A stretch of 64,000 nucleotides of DNA. Source: Pseudonocardia terrae (GTDB lineage: Bacteria; Actinomycetota; Actinomycetes; Mycobacteriales; Pseudonocardiaceae). The stretch is from assembly GCF_021343995.1 (NCBI RefSeq), contig NZ_JAJTTE010000013.1, forward strand, positions 1 through 64,000, given 5' to 3'. Below the pieces are notes generated by a model, which saw only the letters and a list, made by a program, of their open reading frames with translations, was not told the origin of the DNA and did no database searches. Positions within the stretch are counted from its first letter, which is position 1; the number at the start of each line of letters is the position of its first letter. Shown here piece by piece: positions 49,300-57,416 of the stretch. The translations under genes and the position numbers were made by a program.

Positions 49300-50187
49300 T
49301 CATCGGCCCCCGACGGATTCCTCGCGCCCGATCGCGTCGAGCTCCGCCAGGGCGTCGGCCGGCAGCTCGAGCCCGGCCGCGGCGACGTTCTCGCGCAGGT
49401 GCGCCACCGCCGACGTCCCGGGGATGAGCAGCATGTTCGGCGACCGCTGCAGCAGCCACGCCAGCGCGACGGCCAACGGGGTGGCGCCCAGCCGCTCGGC
49501 CACGGCGTGCAGCTCGTCGGACTGCAGCGGGGAGAAGCCGCCGAGGGGGAAGTACGGCACGAACGCGATGCCCTGCTCCGCGGTGAGGTCGACGAGCGCG
49601 TCGTCGGCGCGGCGGGCGACGTTGTAGAGGTTCTGCACGCAGACCACCGCTGCGATCGTCCGTGCCTCGGCCAGCTGATCGGCGGAGACCGTGCTCAGCC
49701 CGAGGTGCCGGATCAGCCCCTGCTGCTGCAGCTCGGCCAGCGCCCCGAACTGCTCGGCGATCGACCCGGGCTCCGGCGCCTCGATCCCGCCCACCCGCAG
49801 GTTGACGACGTCGAGCTGGTCCAGGCCGAGCCGGCGCAGGTTGTCGTGGACCTGGTCGCGCAGCTCGGCGGGGGTGCGGGCGTGCGGCCAGCCGCCCTGC
49901 TCGTCGCGCCGGGCGCCGACCTTCGTGACGATGTGCAGGCCCTCGGGATAGGGCGACAACGCCTCGCGGATCAGCTCGTTCGTGACGTGCGGCCCGTAGA
50001 AGTCGGCGGTGTCGATGTGGGTGATACCGAGGTCGACGGCGGCGCGCAGCACGGCGATCGCCTCGTCCTGGTCCTTCGGCGGCCCGAAGACGCCGGGCCC
50101 GGCGAGCTGCATGGCGCCGTAGCCGACGCGGGTCAGGTCGAGGTCGCCGACCCGGTAGGTGCCGCCTGGCAGGGTGTGCACTGGCAT
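49300..50187 (-). CDS. aldo/keto reductase family oxidoreductase
   Basis: 295 residues from ATG 50187. NADP-dependent TIM barrel: VGYGAMQLAGPGVFGPP, THIDTADFYGPHVTNELIREAL (catalytic Asp and Tyr), HIVTKVGAR (Lys). At the fourth catalytic position the sequence is LDVVNLRVGG, with Asn where classical members have His. This occurs in a known AKR subset and may alter activity. C-terminal LLIPGTSAVAHLRENVAAAGLEL binds the 2'-phosphate. Confidence 0.88.
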   Translation of the reverse strand: MPVHTLPGGTYRVGDLDLTRVGYGAMQLAGPGVFGPPKDQDEAIAVLRAAVDLGITHIDTADFYGPHVTNELIREALSPYPEGLHIVTKVGARRDEQGGWPHARTPAELRDQVHDNLRRLGLDQLDVVNLRVGGIEAPEPGSIAEQFGALAELQQQGLIRHLGLSTVSADQLAEARTIAAVVCVQNLYNVARRADDALVDLTAEQGIAFVPYFPLGGFSPLQSDELHAVAERLGATPLAVALAWLLQRSPNMLLIPGTSAVAHLRENVAAAGLELPADALAELDAIGREESVGGR

Positions 50188-50276
50188 GACGTCCTTCCCG
50201 CCCACCGGCCTCCGCGGCGGGCGACCTCCACCGTGTACCCGGGATCGGCCACGGGCGCGCGCCGCGCGGCTGACGG

Positions 50277-50927
50277 TCAGGCGCGGCGGTCCGCCGGTGC
50301 GAGGCGGCTCCCGGCCCGGCCGAGGGCCAGGAAGAGCTCCGTGGCCGTGTGCACCAGCTGGTCCCGGTCGACGGGGATCTCGCCGTCGATCCAGCGGGTC
50401 AGCAGCTCGCTGAACCCGCCGACCAGGAAGGCGGCGACGAGGCGGTGCTCGGCACCCGGGTCGGCGCCGGCCGCCTCCAGCGCGACGAGTCCGGCGATGT
50501 CCGACGACGACTCGCGCCGGCGCCGTTGCAGCCGCTCGTGGCCCCGCCCCTCGACGTAGAGCACGCGGGCCCGGCGCCGGTCGGAGTCGACGAACTCCGC
50601 GGTACTGGCGACGGTGGCCCGCACCCGGGCCACCGGGTCCTCGCCGGCCGCCGCCACGGCCGCGTCGACCGTCGTGTGCAGCTCGGCGACGACCCGGTCG
50701 AACACGGCGACTACCAGGGCTCCGATGTCGTCGAAGCTCTCGTAGAAGTACCGCGCGTTGAGCCGGGCGGTCGCGCAGACGCCGCGCACCGTGGTCGCGG
50801 CGAGCCCCTGGGTGCCCAGCAGCTCGAGGCCGGCATCGAGCAGCAGGGCACGCCGTTCGGCCACACGATCGGCCGCCGGCACGCCCGCCCAGCGCGGGGG
50901 TCTCGTTGTCTCGTCAAGTCTTGGCAA
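50277..50927 (-). CDS. TetR family regulator of the adjoining catabolic operon
   Basis: 216 residues if started at TTG 50927, chosen because the conserved RPPRWAGVPAADRVAERRALLLDAG belongs to the family head. GTG 50882 is too short, and the longest frame (50990) overlaps the divergent gene. HTH: GTQGLAATTVRGVCATARLNARYFYESF. It diverges from the epoxide hydrolase operon with a dyad between, so it probably represses that operon until an intermediate binds. Confidence 0.8.
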   Translation of the reverse strand: MPRLDETTRPPRWAGVPAADRVAERRALLLDAGLELLGTQGLAATTVRGVCATARLNARYFYESFDDIGALVVAVFDRVVAELHTTVDAAVAAAGEDPVARVRATVASTAEFVDSDRRRARVLYVEGRGHERLQRRRRESSSDIAGLVALEAAGADPGAEHRLVAAFLVGGFSELLTRWIDGEIPVDRDQLVHTATELFLALGRAGSRLAPADRRA

Positions 50928-50932
50928 CGCGC

Positions 50933-50965
50933 GTGACCATACCCTACGGTTCTGGTCACAACCGT
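50933..50965. promoter_or_regulatory. TetR operator candidates
   Basis: ACGGTT-CTGGTCAC-AACCGT (50946-50965) is a dyad with 6-bp arms and 8-bp spacer. GTGACCA (50933-50939) and TGGTCAC (50953-50959) form a second overlapping inverted repeat. Both lie between the divergent tetR and the operon start (SD AGGAGG at 50970-50975). Confidence 0.6.
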
Positions 50966-50982
50966 TACCAGGAGGTGGCAGT

Positions 50983-51960
50983 GTGGCCACTCAGCGCCCC
51001 GTCGAGCTCGACGTAGGCGATGGCGTCGTCCTGCACGTCGTGGAGGACGGGCCACCCGACGGCCCGGTCGTCGTCCTGTCCCACGGGTTCCCGGAGCTCG
51101 CCTACTCCTGGCGGCACCAGATCCCGGCGCTCGCCGCAGCCGGGTACCGGGTCCTCGCGCCCGACCAGCGCGGCTACGGCCGCAGCTCCGGTCCGGAGGC
51201 GATCGCCGACTACGACATCGCGCACCTGACCGGGGACCTCGTGGCCCTCCTCGACCGGGCGGGGGCCGACAAGGCCGTGTTCGTGGGCCACGACTGGGGC
51301 TCGATGGTGGTGTGGCAGAGCGCCCTGCTGCACACCGAGCGTGTGGCCGGTGTCTGCGGGATGAGCGTGCCGTTCGCCCCGCGCCCTTCCGTGCCACCGA
51401 CCACGTTGTGGCGCAAGGCCTTCGAAGGCCGGTTCTTCTACATCCTCTACTTCCAGGAGTCCGGCCCGGCGGACGCCGAGCTCGGCGCCGACGCGGGCCG
51501 GACGATGCGCAGGCTGCTGTGCGGCGTCCGCAGCGACCAGGGCGCCACGCCGTCGGACGACGACGGGCGCGGCTTCGTCGAGCGCTTCCCGGAGCCGGAC
51601 CGTCTCCCGGACTGGCTGAGCCAGGTGGAGCTGGACTTCTACACCGCCGAGTTCACCCGGACCGGCTTCACCGGCGGCCTGAACTGGTACCGCAACTTCG
51701 ACCGCAACTGGGAGCTCACGCCGCAGCTCGACGGCGCGAAGGTCGAGGTCCCGAGCTTCTTCGTCGGCGGCGCGCTCGATCCCGTGCTGGCGATGGCCCC
51801 GCCGGACCGGCAGGACGCGTGGCTCTCCGACCACCGCGGGACGGTCCTGGTCCCGGACGCCGGCCACTGGGTGCAGCAGGAGAAACCCGCCGAGGTCAAC
51901 GCGGCACTACTGGAGTTCCTGGGCGGCATCGCCCGTGACGAGAAGGGGGGCTGGGCCTGA
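50983..51960 (+). CDS. epoxide hydrolase (alpha/beta hydrolase)
   Basis: 325 residues from GTG 50983 after AGGAGG. The nucleophile elbow is FVGHDWGSMVVW with Asp; the oxyanion motif is VLSHGFPELAYSWRHQIPALAAAGYRVLAPDQRGYGRSS (HGFPE/HGxP type); cap tyrosines lie in FFYILYFQE and LNWYRNF; the acid and His are in GGALDPVLAM and PDAGHWVQQEKP. These are marks of soluble epoxide hydrolases, converting an epoxide to a diol. First gene of four; stop overlaps the next start by 1 nt. Confidence 0.92.
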   Translation: MATQRPVELDVGDGVVLHVVEDGPPDGPVVVLSHGFPELAYSWRHQIPALAAAGYRVLAPDQRGYGRSSGPEAIADYDIAHLTGDLVALLDRAGADKAVFVGHDWGSMVVWQSALLHTERVAGVCGMSVPFAPRPSVPPTTLWRKAFEGRFFYILYFQESGPADAELGADAGRTMRRLLCGVRSDQGATPSDDDGRGFVERFPEPDRLPDWLSQVELDFYTAEFTRTGFTGGLNWYRNFDRNWELTPQLDGAKVEVPSFFVGGALDPVLAMAPPDRQDAWLSDHRGTVLVPDAGHWVQQEKPAEVNAALLEFLGGIARDEKGGWA

Positions 51961-53153
51961 TGCGGCCGTTGAACTTCGGGGTGTTCTACGCCCCGTTCCA
52001 CCCGTACGGCCAGGACCCGACGCTGGCCTTCGAGTACGACCTGGAGCGCATCGAGGCGCTCGACCGGTTCGGCTACGACGAGGCCTGGGTCGGCGAACAC
52101 CACTCCGGGGGCTACGAGCTCATCGGCAGCCCCGAGATCTTCATCGCGGCCGCCGCGCAGCGCACCCGGAACATCAGGCTGGGCACCGGCGTCGTCTCCA
52201 TGCCCTACCACCACCCGTGGCTGCTGGCGGACCGGATCTGCCTGCTCGACCATCTCACCCGCGGCCGGCTGATCTTCGGCACCGGGCCGGGCGCCCTGCC
52301 CACGGACGCCTATGTGCTCGGCATCGACCCGGTCGACCAGCGCCGCCGGCACGAGGAGGCGCTGGAGGCGGTCCTGGCGCTGTTCGGCAGCGAGGAGCCG
52401 GTCACCCGCGAGACCGACTGGTTCACCATGCGCGAGGCACGCCTGCAGGTGCGGCCCTACCAGTGGCCGCACCCCGAGATCGCGGTGGCCGCCATGGTCT
52501 CGCCGTCGGGGCCGCGGCTGGCCGGGAAGTACGGCGCCTCGCTGCTCTCGCTGTCGATGTCGGCCGCCGCCGAGGGCTTCGCCGCGATCGGCAACGCCTG
52601 GGGCGTCGTCGAGGAGCAGGCGGCGAAGGCGGGCCGGCCCGAGCCGGACCGGTCGACCTGGCGGGTCCTGGGCCAGATGCACCTGGCGGAGACGCGCGAG
52701 CAGGCCGTCCAGGACTGCACCTACGGCCTGCGGGACTTCGCGAACTACTTCGGCGGTGGTGCCGGGTTCGTGCCGCTGTCCGACGGCGGCGACCCGGCCG
52801 ACCTCTCCGACGCCGAGTTCGTCGAGCAGTACGCGGCGAGCGGGCGGGCGATGATCGGCACACCGGACGACGCGATCGCCTACGTCGAGAAGCTGCTCGA
52901 CCAGTCCGGCGGGTTCGGCACGTTCCTCATGCTCGGGCACGACTGGGCCTCCCCGGCGGCGACGATCGAGTCGTACCGGCTCTTCGCCCGGCACGTCATC
53001 CCGCACTTCAAGGGCCGGCTCGCGGCGCCGAAGGCCTCGCACGACTGGGCGGTCGCCAAGCGCGAGCAGATCTTCGGCCGCGCCGGCGAGGCGGTGATCG
53101 GCGCGATCAAGAGCCACGCCGCCGAGGCCGGGGCGACGCGGGAGGGGGCCTGA
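51960..53153 (+). CDS. luciferase-like flavin monooxygenase (limonene 1,2-monooxygenase-like)
   Basis: 397 residues. Bacterial luciferase fold: MRPLNFGVFYAPFHPYGQDP, YDEAWVGEHHSGGYELIGSPEIFIAAAAQRT, LGTGVVSMPYHHPWLLADRICLLDHLTRGRLIFGTGPGALP. This subgroup is commonly named limonene 1,2-monooxygenase and uses reduced flavin to insert oxygen. Direct coupling to an epoxide hydrolase supports an alkene-to-epoxide role, but a Baeyer-Villiger-type reaction on a cyclic ketone is also possible. Start ATG shares one base with the preceding TGA. Confidence 0.88.
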   Translation: MRPLNFGVFYAPFHPYGQDPTLAFEYDLERIEALDRFGYDEAWVGEHHSGGYELIGSPEIFIAAAAQRTRNIRLGTGVVSMPYHHPWLLADRICLLDHLTRGRLIFGTGPGALPTDAYVLGIDPVDQRRRHEEALEAVLALFGSEEPVTRETDWFTMREARLQVRPYQWPHPEIAVAAMVSPSGPRLAGKYGASLLSLSMSAAAEGFAAIGNAWGVVEEQAAKAGRPEPDRSTWRVLGQMHLAETREQAVQDCTYGLRDFANYFGGGAGFVPLSDGGDPADLSDAEFVEQYAASGRAMIGTPDDAIAYVEKLLDQSGGFGTFLMLGHDWASPAATIESYRLFARHVIPHFKGRLAAPKASHDWAVAKREQIFGRAGEAVIGAIKSHAAEAGATREGA

Positions 53154-54181
53154 TGCGCGCGGCGGTGCTCAACGCGGGCCGGGTCCTGGTCCGCGACGAC
53201 GTCGAGGAGCCCGTCCCGGGCCCCGGTCAGGTCCTGGTCGAGGTCGCGGCCTGCGGGATCTGCGGCTCCGACCTGCACTTCGCTCAGCACGGCGCCGAGA
53301 TGCAGGCGCTCGGGCGGACGATGGAGGGCGTGCCCCGCAACGGCACGGAGCTCGACCTCGACCGCGACGTCTACCTGGGCCACGAGTTCTCCGCCCGGGT
53401 GCTCGAGGCCGGTCCGGACACCACGGCCCTACCCGCCGGGACCCTGGTCACCGCGTTCCCGGTCCTGCCGAGACCCGACGGCTCGGTCGACGCGATCGTC
53501 TACTCGAACACCGTCAAGGGCGGCTACGGCGAGCGGATGGTCCTCGCCGCGCCGCTCGTGCTGGAGGTGCCGAACGGCCTGCCCGCCCACCACGCCGCGC
53601 TCACCGAGCCGATGGCCGTGGGCCTGCACGCGGTCGTCCGGTCCGACATCCGGGCCGGCCAGCGCGCCGTGGTGGTCGGCTGCGGGCCCGTCGGGCTGGC
53701 GGTGATCGCGGCCCTGGCGGTCCGGGGCGTCGAGTCGATCGTGGCCACGGACTTCTCCTCGGCCCGGCGGAAGCTCGCCGCGACGATGGGTGCCACCGAG
53801 GTCGTCGACCCGCGGGAGGAGACGGTCTGGCACCGGGCGGGCGCTGCCACGCCGCTCGTCGTCTTCGAGGCCGTCGGGGTGCCGGGCGTGCTCGACGACA
53901 TCCTGCGCTGCGCCCCGGCGCGGTCCCGGGTCGTGGTGGTGGGGGTCTGCATGGGCGCCGACACCGTCCACCCGTACTTCGGGATCTCGAAGGAGCTGTC
54001 GGTGGACTTCGTCCTCGGCTACACCCCGGAGGAGTTCGCCGCGTCGCTCCGGTCGATCGCCGAGGGCGAGATCGACGTCTCCCCGCTGGTCACGGGCCGG
54101 GTCGGCCTCGACCGGCTGGCCTGGGCGTTCGACGCGCTGGCCGATCCCGAGGAGCACTGCAAGATCGTCGTGGAGCCGTGA
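53153..54181 (+). CDS. zinc-dependent alcohol dehydrogenase (MDR family)
   Basis: 342 residues. Catalytic zinc ligands in EVAACGICGSDLHF (Cys) and YLGHEFSARV (His-Glu). The four-cysteine structural zinc loop of classical ADHs is missing, being replaced by AFPVLPRPDGSVDAI. Rossmann motif VVVGCGPVGLAVIAALAVRG followed by VATDFS, where Asp favours NAD. In the operon it probably oxidises the diol made by the hydrolase. ATG overlaps the preceding TGA by one base. Confidence 0.9.
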   Translation: MRAAVLNAGRVLVRDDVEEPVPGPGQVLVEVAACGICGSDLHFAQHGAEMQALGRTMEGVPRNGTELDLDRDVYLGHEFSARVLEAGPDTTALPAGTLVTAFPVLPRPDGSVDAIVYSNTVKGGYGERMVLAAPLVLEVPNGLPAHHAALTEPMAVGLHAVVRSDIRAGQRAVVVGCGPVGLAVIAALAVRGVESIVATDFSSARRKLAATMGATEVVDPREETVWHRAGAATPLVVFEAVGVPGVLDDILRCAPARSRVVVVGVCMGADTVHPYFGISKELSVDFVLGYTPEEFAASLRSIAEGEIDVSPLVTGRVGLDRLAWAFDALADPEEHCKIVVEP

Positions 54182-54182
54182 G

Positions 54183-55346
54183 ATGACCGACTGGACCGCG
54201 GTGGCGGCGCAGCTGGCCGAGGAGTTCGCGCCCCGGGCCGCCGAGATCGACCGGGAGGGCCGCTTCCCGGTGGAGAACGTCGAGCGCATGAAGGAGGTCG
54301 GCTACCTCGCCTCGGTGGTGCCGACCGAGCTCGGCGGGGGAGGGGCGGACCTGGCCACGTTCGCCGCCTGCCAGAAGATCATCGCCGGGGCGTGCGGCTC
54401 CACCGCGCTCGCCACCAACATGCACCTCTTCGGCGTCGGCGCGGCGGCCGAGGGCTGGCACGGCGGTGAGCGCGGTGCGGAGCCGATCTTCGCGATGGTC
54501 ACGGCGGGCACGGTCGTCGGCGGCAGCCTGACCGACGCCGCCACGGGCCTCAACGTGCGCACCTCGTCCACCCCGGCCCGCCCCGTGCCGGGCGGGTACC
54601 GGGTGACCGGCCGCAAGTCCTTCTGCTCGCTGGCCCCGGTGCTGAACTTCTTCTGGGGCACCGCGGCCGACACCGAGACCGGCCGCCTGCTGCTGTTCGG
54701 CCTGCCGCGGGACACGCCCGGGCTGTCTTTCGTCGACACCTGGGACACGATGGCCATGCGCGGCACCGGTTCCTGGGACGTCGTGTTCGACGACGTGTTC
54801 GTTCCCGACACCGCCGTGCAGCGCGGGACCGATCCCGCGGGGCCACCGGTGTGGGACGCCGCCCAGGAGCGGATCTTCGCCTGGTTCGCCGTGTCCGTCG
54901 CCTCGGTCTATCTCGGCATCGCCCGGGCGGCGGCCCGGTTCGCCTACGACTACGTCGGCGGCCGGACCGTCACCGGGGCCTCGCAGCCGATGGCCCGTCA
55001 GCCGGCGCAGGTGACCGGCGCGGCGGAGGTCGAGCTGGCCCTGCGCCCGGCGGAGGCCATGGTCTCGGACGGGCTGACCCGCCGCGCCGAGGGCGAGCTG
55101 CTGGCGCCCGCGGACATCCAGGCCCTCAAGCACACGGCGGTCACCGCCGCGGCCACCGCCGTGGACCGCTGCGTCCGGATGGTCGGCGGGCACGGGATCT
55201 TCCGCAGGCTGCCGCTCGAGCGGTACTACCGGGACGTGCGGGCCGGACAGTTCCACCCGCCGTCCACGGACGTCGCCCTCGAGACCATCGGCAAGGCGGC
55301 GCTGGGGATCGACCTGGCGGCGGAGCCGCGCTGGCCCGCCGACTGA
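54183..55346 (+). CDS. acyl-CoA dehydrogenase family protein
   Basis: 387 residues from ATG 54183, one base after the ADH stop. FAD flavoprotein fold: FPVENVERMKEVGYLASVVPTELGGGGADLATFAACQ, GSLTDAATGLNVRTSS in place of the usual T-E-x-x-(A/G)GSD, GRKSFCSLAPVLNFFWGT, and C-terminal RMVGGHGIFRRLPLERYYRDVRAGQFHPPSTDVALETIG. The altered substrate-loop motif and the missing clear Glu base leave room for a monooxygenase-like (DszC/flavin hydroxylase) activity instead of acyl-CoA oxidation. Confidence 0.85.
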   Translation: MTDWTAVAAQLAEEFAPRAAEIDREGRFPVENVERMKEVGYLASVVPTELGGGGADLATFAACQKIIAGACGSTALATNMHLFGVGAAAEGWHGGERGAEPIFAMVTAGTVVGGSLTDAATGLNVRTSSTPARPVPGGYRVTGRKSFCSLAPVLNFFWGTAADTETGRLLLFGLPRDTPGLSFVDTWDTMAMRGTGSWDVVFDDVFVPDTAVQRGTDPAGPPVWDAAQERIFAWFAVSVASVYLGIARAAARFAYDYVGGRTVTGASQPMARQPAQVTGAAEVELALRPAEAMVSDGLTRRAEGELLAPADIQALKHTAVTAAATAVDRCVRMVGGHGIFRRLPLERYYRDVRAGQFHPPSTDVALETIGKAALGIDLAAEPRWPAD

Positions 55347-55526
55347 GGACGGCCGTTCAGCCGCCGGGCCGTTCAGCCGCCGCCGATGCCGGCCCAGAAG
55401 GTGCACTGGTGCTCGTCGGCCGGATCGACCGTGCCGGGTCGTCCGCCGTCGTCAGAGCCGGGTCGGTCCGTCGGCGCAGGCCCTGTGACGGGCGGCCGCC
55501 GCAGCGGGGGAGCGGGGTGGACGGCC

Positions 55527-55669
55527 TCACCTGCGCGCCCGTCGTGCGATCACCACACAGACGAGTACGACGGCGATCGCCAGAGCCCCGACGATCCCGA
55601 CCTTCCAGGCGAGGTCGACGAGGAGCCGGGTGGGCCCAGCCGGTCACGGGTGAGGTCCCACCTCTCCAT
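55527..55669 (-). pseudogene. small membrane protein gene, broken by a frameshift
   Basis: ATG 55669 has a strong SD (AAGGAGG, 55679-55673) 6 nt upstream and reads MERWDLTRDRLGPP. Shifting frame by one base near 55630 (a run of C/G) continues as RLLVDLAWKVGIVGALAIAV and VLVCVVIARRARR, a clean single membrane span with a basic end, stopping at 55527. Without the shift the product is a 39-residue Ser/Pro/Gly string. Expected length about 47 residues. It diverges from a TetR gene with two operators between, so it is probably that regulator's target. The rest of 55347-55526 holds nothing recognisable. Confidence 0.5.
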
Positions 55670-55682
55670 GACATCCTCCTTA

Positions 55683-55724
55683 TTAGCGTGATCGTGCTAA
55701 AAAGACGGTAGCACGGCCGTGCTA
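55683..55724. promoter_or_regulatory. double operator of the divergent TetR
   Basis: TAGCACGGCCGTGCTA (55709-55724) is a perfect 16-bp palindrome. TTAGCGTGATCGTGCTAA (55683-55700) is the same motif with two mismatched pairs. Their centres are 25 bp apart, between the SD of the small membrane gene and the TetR start, so both promoters would be covered. Confidence 0.75.
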
Positions 55725-55734
55725 AAAAGGTCAC

Positions 55735-56343
55735 ATGCCGAAGCTCGTGGATCCGGACCGGCGCCGCAGACAGGTGTTCGACGCCGTGTTCGCCGTGATC
55801 GAGGAGCGCGGCGTGCACGGGGCCTCACTGCGCCGGGTGGCCGACGCGGCCGGTCTGGCGATCGGGTCGGTGCGGCACTACTTCGACTCCGCGGAGGCGA
55901 TGCTCCGCGCCGCGGCCGAGGAGGTCATCGAGCGGGTGACCGCCCGGCTCGAGGCCCATCGCACCGAGCTCGACGAGGGCGCCGACCGGACGGCCGTGAT
56001 CGAGCGCATGATCGACGAGCTGCTGCCGCTGGACCCGCACAACGCCCGGGAGACGACGGTGTGGCTGGAGTTCGCCATGGCCGCCCGCACCACGCCGGCG
56101 TTCCGGGCGACCGCCGAACGACTGCACACAGGCGTCCGCACACTGACCGGGACCTTCCTGCGCCGGAGCGGCCTCGTACTTGCCGAGGACGTCGACGTCG
56201 AGGCGGAGCGGTTCGCCGCACTGGTCGACGGACTCGGCCTTGCCGGCACCCTGCACCCCGAGGCGCTTCCACCGGACCTGGCCCGTGCCGTGGTGCGCCG
56301 ACACCTGCGTTCCCTGGGGGACCCCCTGACACAGGGTCGGTGA
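55735..56343 (+). CDS. TetR family transcriptional regulator
   Basis: 202 residues from ATG 55735. HTH head: RRRQVFDAVFAVIEERGVHGASLRRVADAAGLAIGSVRHYFDSAEAMLRAAAEE, similar to BetI/PksA-type TetR proteins, followed by an all-helical ligand domain. Two strong palindromes lie just upstream, indicating autoregulation. The ATG is 10 nt after the second palindrome. Confidence 0.9.
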   Translation: MPKLVDPDRRRRQVFDAVFAVIEERGVHGASLRRVADAAGLAIGSVRHYFDSAEAMLRAAAEEVIERVTARLEAHRTELDEGADRTAVIERMIDELLPLDPHNARETTVWLEFAMAARTTPAFRATAERLHTGVRTLTGTFLRRSGLVLAEDVDVEAERFAALVDGLGLAGTLHPEALPPDLARAVVRRHLRSLGDPLTQGR

Positions 56344-56403
56344 CGAACGAACTGTCATAACGTAGATTATCGGCTCAGGAAGGACGAGAGTTGCAGTTAG
56401 TCC

Positions 56404-56437
56404 GGCTAGATATTGGCCATACTTCTGGCTAGATTGG
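56404..56437 (+). promoter_or_regulatory. direct repeats upstream of the toxin-antitoxin pair
   Basis: GGCTAGATATTGG (56404-56416) and GGCTAGATTGG (56427-56437) are direct repeats 23 bp apart, ending 4 nt before the antitoxin start. The region 56344-56441 is clearly A+T-richer than the surroundings (TAACGTAGATTATC, TAGATATTGG). This is the expected place for antitoxin/complex binding and the promoter. Confidence 0.5.
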
Positions 56438-56441
56438 TCGG

Positions 56442-56717
56442 GTGCGCGCGGTACCGCTGGGCGAAGCCAAGGACAAACTGTCGGCCCTGGTCGACGAGGC
56501 CGAGACGACCCACGAGATCGTCACCATCACCCGGCACGGCCGGCCAGCCGCGGTGCTGATGGCTGCCGACGATCTCGAGTCGTTGCACGAGACGCTGTAC
56601 TGGCTGTCCCAGCCCGGGGTCCGCGACTCGATCACCGACGCCGAGCGTGAGCACGCGACGGGCGAAACCAGCACCGGCGAGGATCTGCGCGCCGAGTTCG
56701 AGCTGCCGCCTCGGTGA
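56442..56717 (+). CDS. Phd/YefM (RelB-type) antitoxin
   Basis: 91 residues from GTG 56442. RAVPLGEAKDKLSALVDEAETTHEIVTITRHGRPAAVLMAADDLESLHETLYWL is the Phd/YefM N-terminal DNA-binding fold. The C-terminal third (DAEREHATGETSTGEDLRAEF) is acidic and probably disordered until bound to toxin. Its stop overlaps the toxin GTG by 4 bp. Confidence 0.92.
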   Translation: MRAVPLGEAKDKLSALVDEAETTHEIVTITRHGRPAAVLMAADDLESLHETLYWLSQPGVRDSITDAEREHATGETSTGEDLRAEFELPPR

Positions 56718-57022
56718 CTCCCGGTGCGGGCGCCTCGGACGCAGCGCATGCCGACCAGCCGTATCGGGTCGAGGTCAGCAGCGAGGCACGCCGCAGCCTG
56801 CATCGGCTCCCGGGCAAGGTGGCGGCCGCGATCATCGAGTTCATCACCGGCCCGCTGGCCGATAATCCTGCGCGGCTGAGCAAGCCGCTCACCGGCGAGC
56901 TCAACGATTACCGCAGCGCTCGGCGCGGCGACTATCGGGTCTTGCTGCGGCTCGACGAAGCCGCTCACCTCGTGCTCGTGGTTCGGATCGCTCATCGCGC
57001 CCATGCCTACCGGCCCCGTTGA
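56714..57022 (+). CDS. RelE/ParE family toxin
   Basis: 102 residues from GTG 56714. YRVEVSSEARRSLHRLPGKVAAAIIEFITGPLADNPARLSKPLTGELNDYRSARRGDYRVLLRLDE with VVRIAHRAHAY is a RelE-type mRNA interferase, including the basic RRGDYRVL strand and C-terminal RIAHRxxAY. It should cleave mRNA on the ribosome unless bound by the antitoxin. Confidence 0.92.
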   Translation: MTPGAGASDAAHADQPYRVEVSSEARRSLHRLPGKVAAAIIEFITGPLADNPARLSKPLTGELNDYRSARRGDYRVLLRLDEAAHLVLVVRIAHRAHAYRPR

Positions 57023-57416
57023 GGTGCGCAGAACAGGCGGGGCGCCCCCCGCACTGCGGTCGGGGCCAGGAGTTTCCCGGCAGCGGAGTGGTGATGTCGG
57101 CGGACCTGGCCACCGGCGTCGAGTTCCCGAAGTGGGGAGCGCTCCCGCTACTCCCGCCTCGTCGACTCCGGTCTCCGTCGGGTCAGGACTGTCGCCTCGA
57201 CGGAGGTCGCTGTACGTTTCTCCTGCGTCGGACGTGCCTGTGATGCCAGCCGCGTCGGCGGGAAGTGAGGACTGAGCCGGCGGCAGGAGACCGATACCAG
57301 CGCGCGGAGCCGACGTCGCAGTGGCTGATCCAGCCCGCGGATCGTCCGACCCGACGAGTGCCGACCGGAGGCGCCACCGTACGGCACGCGGACGAGGGAC
57401 GGGGAGGCGGTCGCCG
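57023..57416. other. 394-bp gap before narG without a recognisable gene
   Basis: Must contain the nar promoter. I found no clear FNR/CRP (TTGAT-N4-ATCAA) or NarL-type box and no gene; a frame at 57019-57243 encodes nothing recognisable. SD-like GGGGAGGCGG lies at 57401-57410. Confidence 0.4.

Noticed and set aside
57019..57243. Short gene in front of narG
   Set aside because: 74-residue frame without SD or recognisable sequence, ending before the nar start; treated as non-coding.
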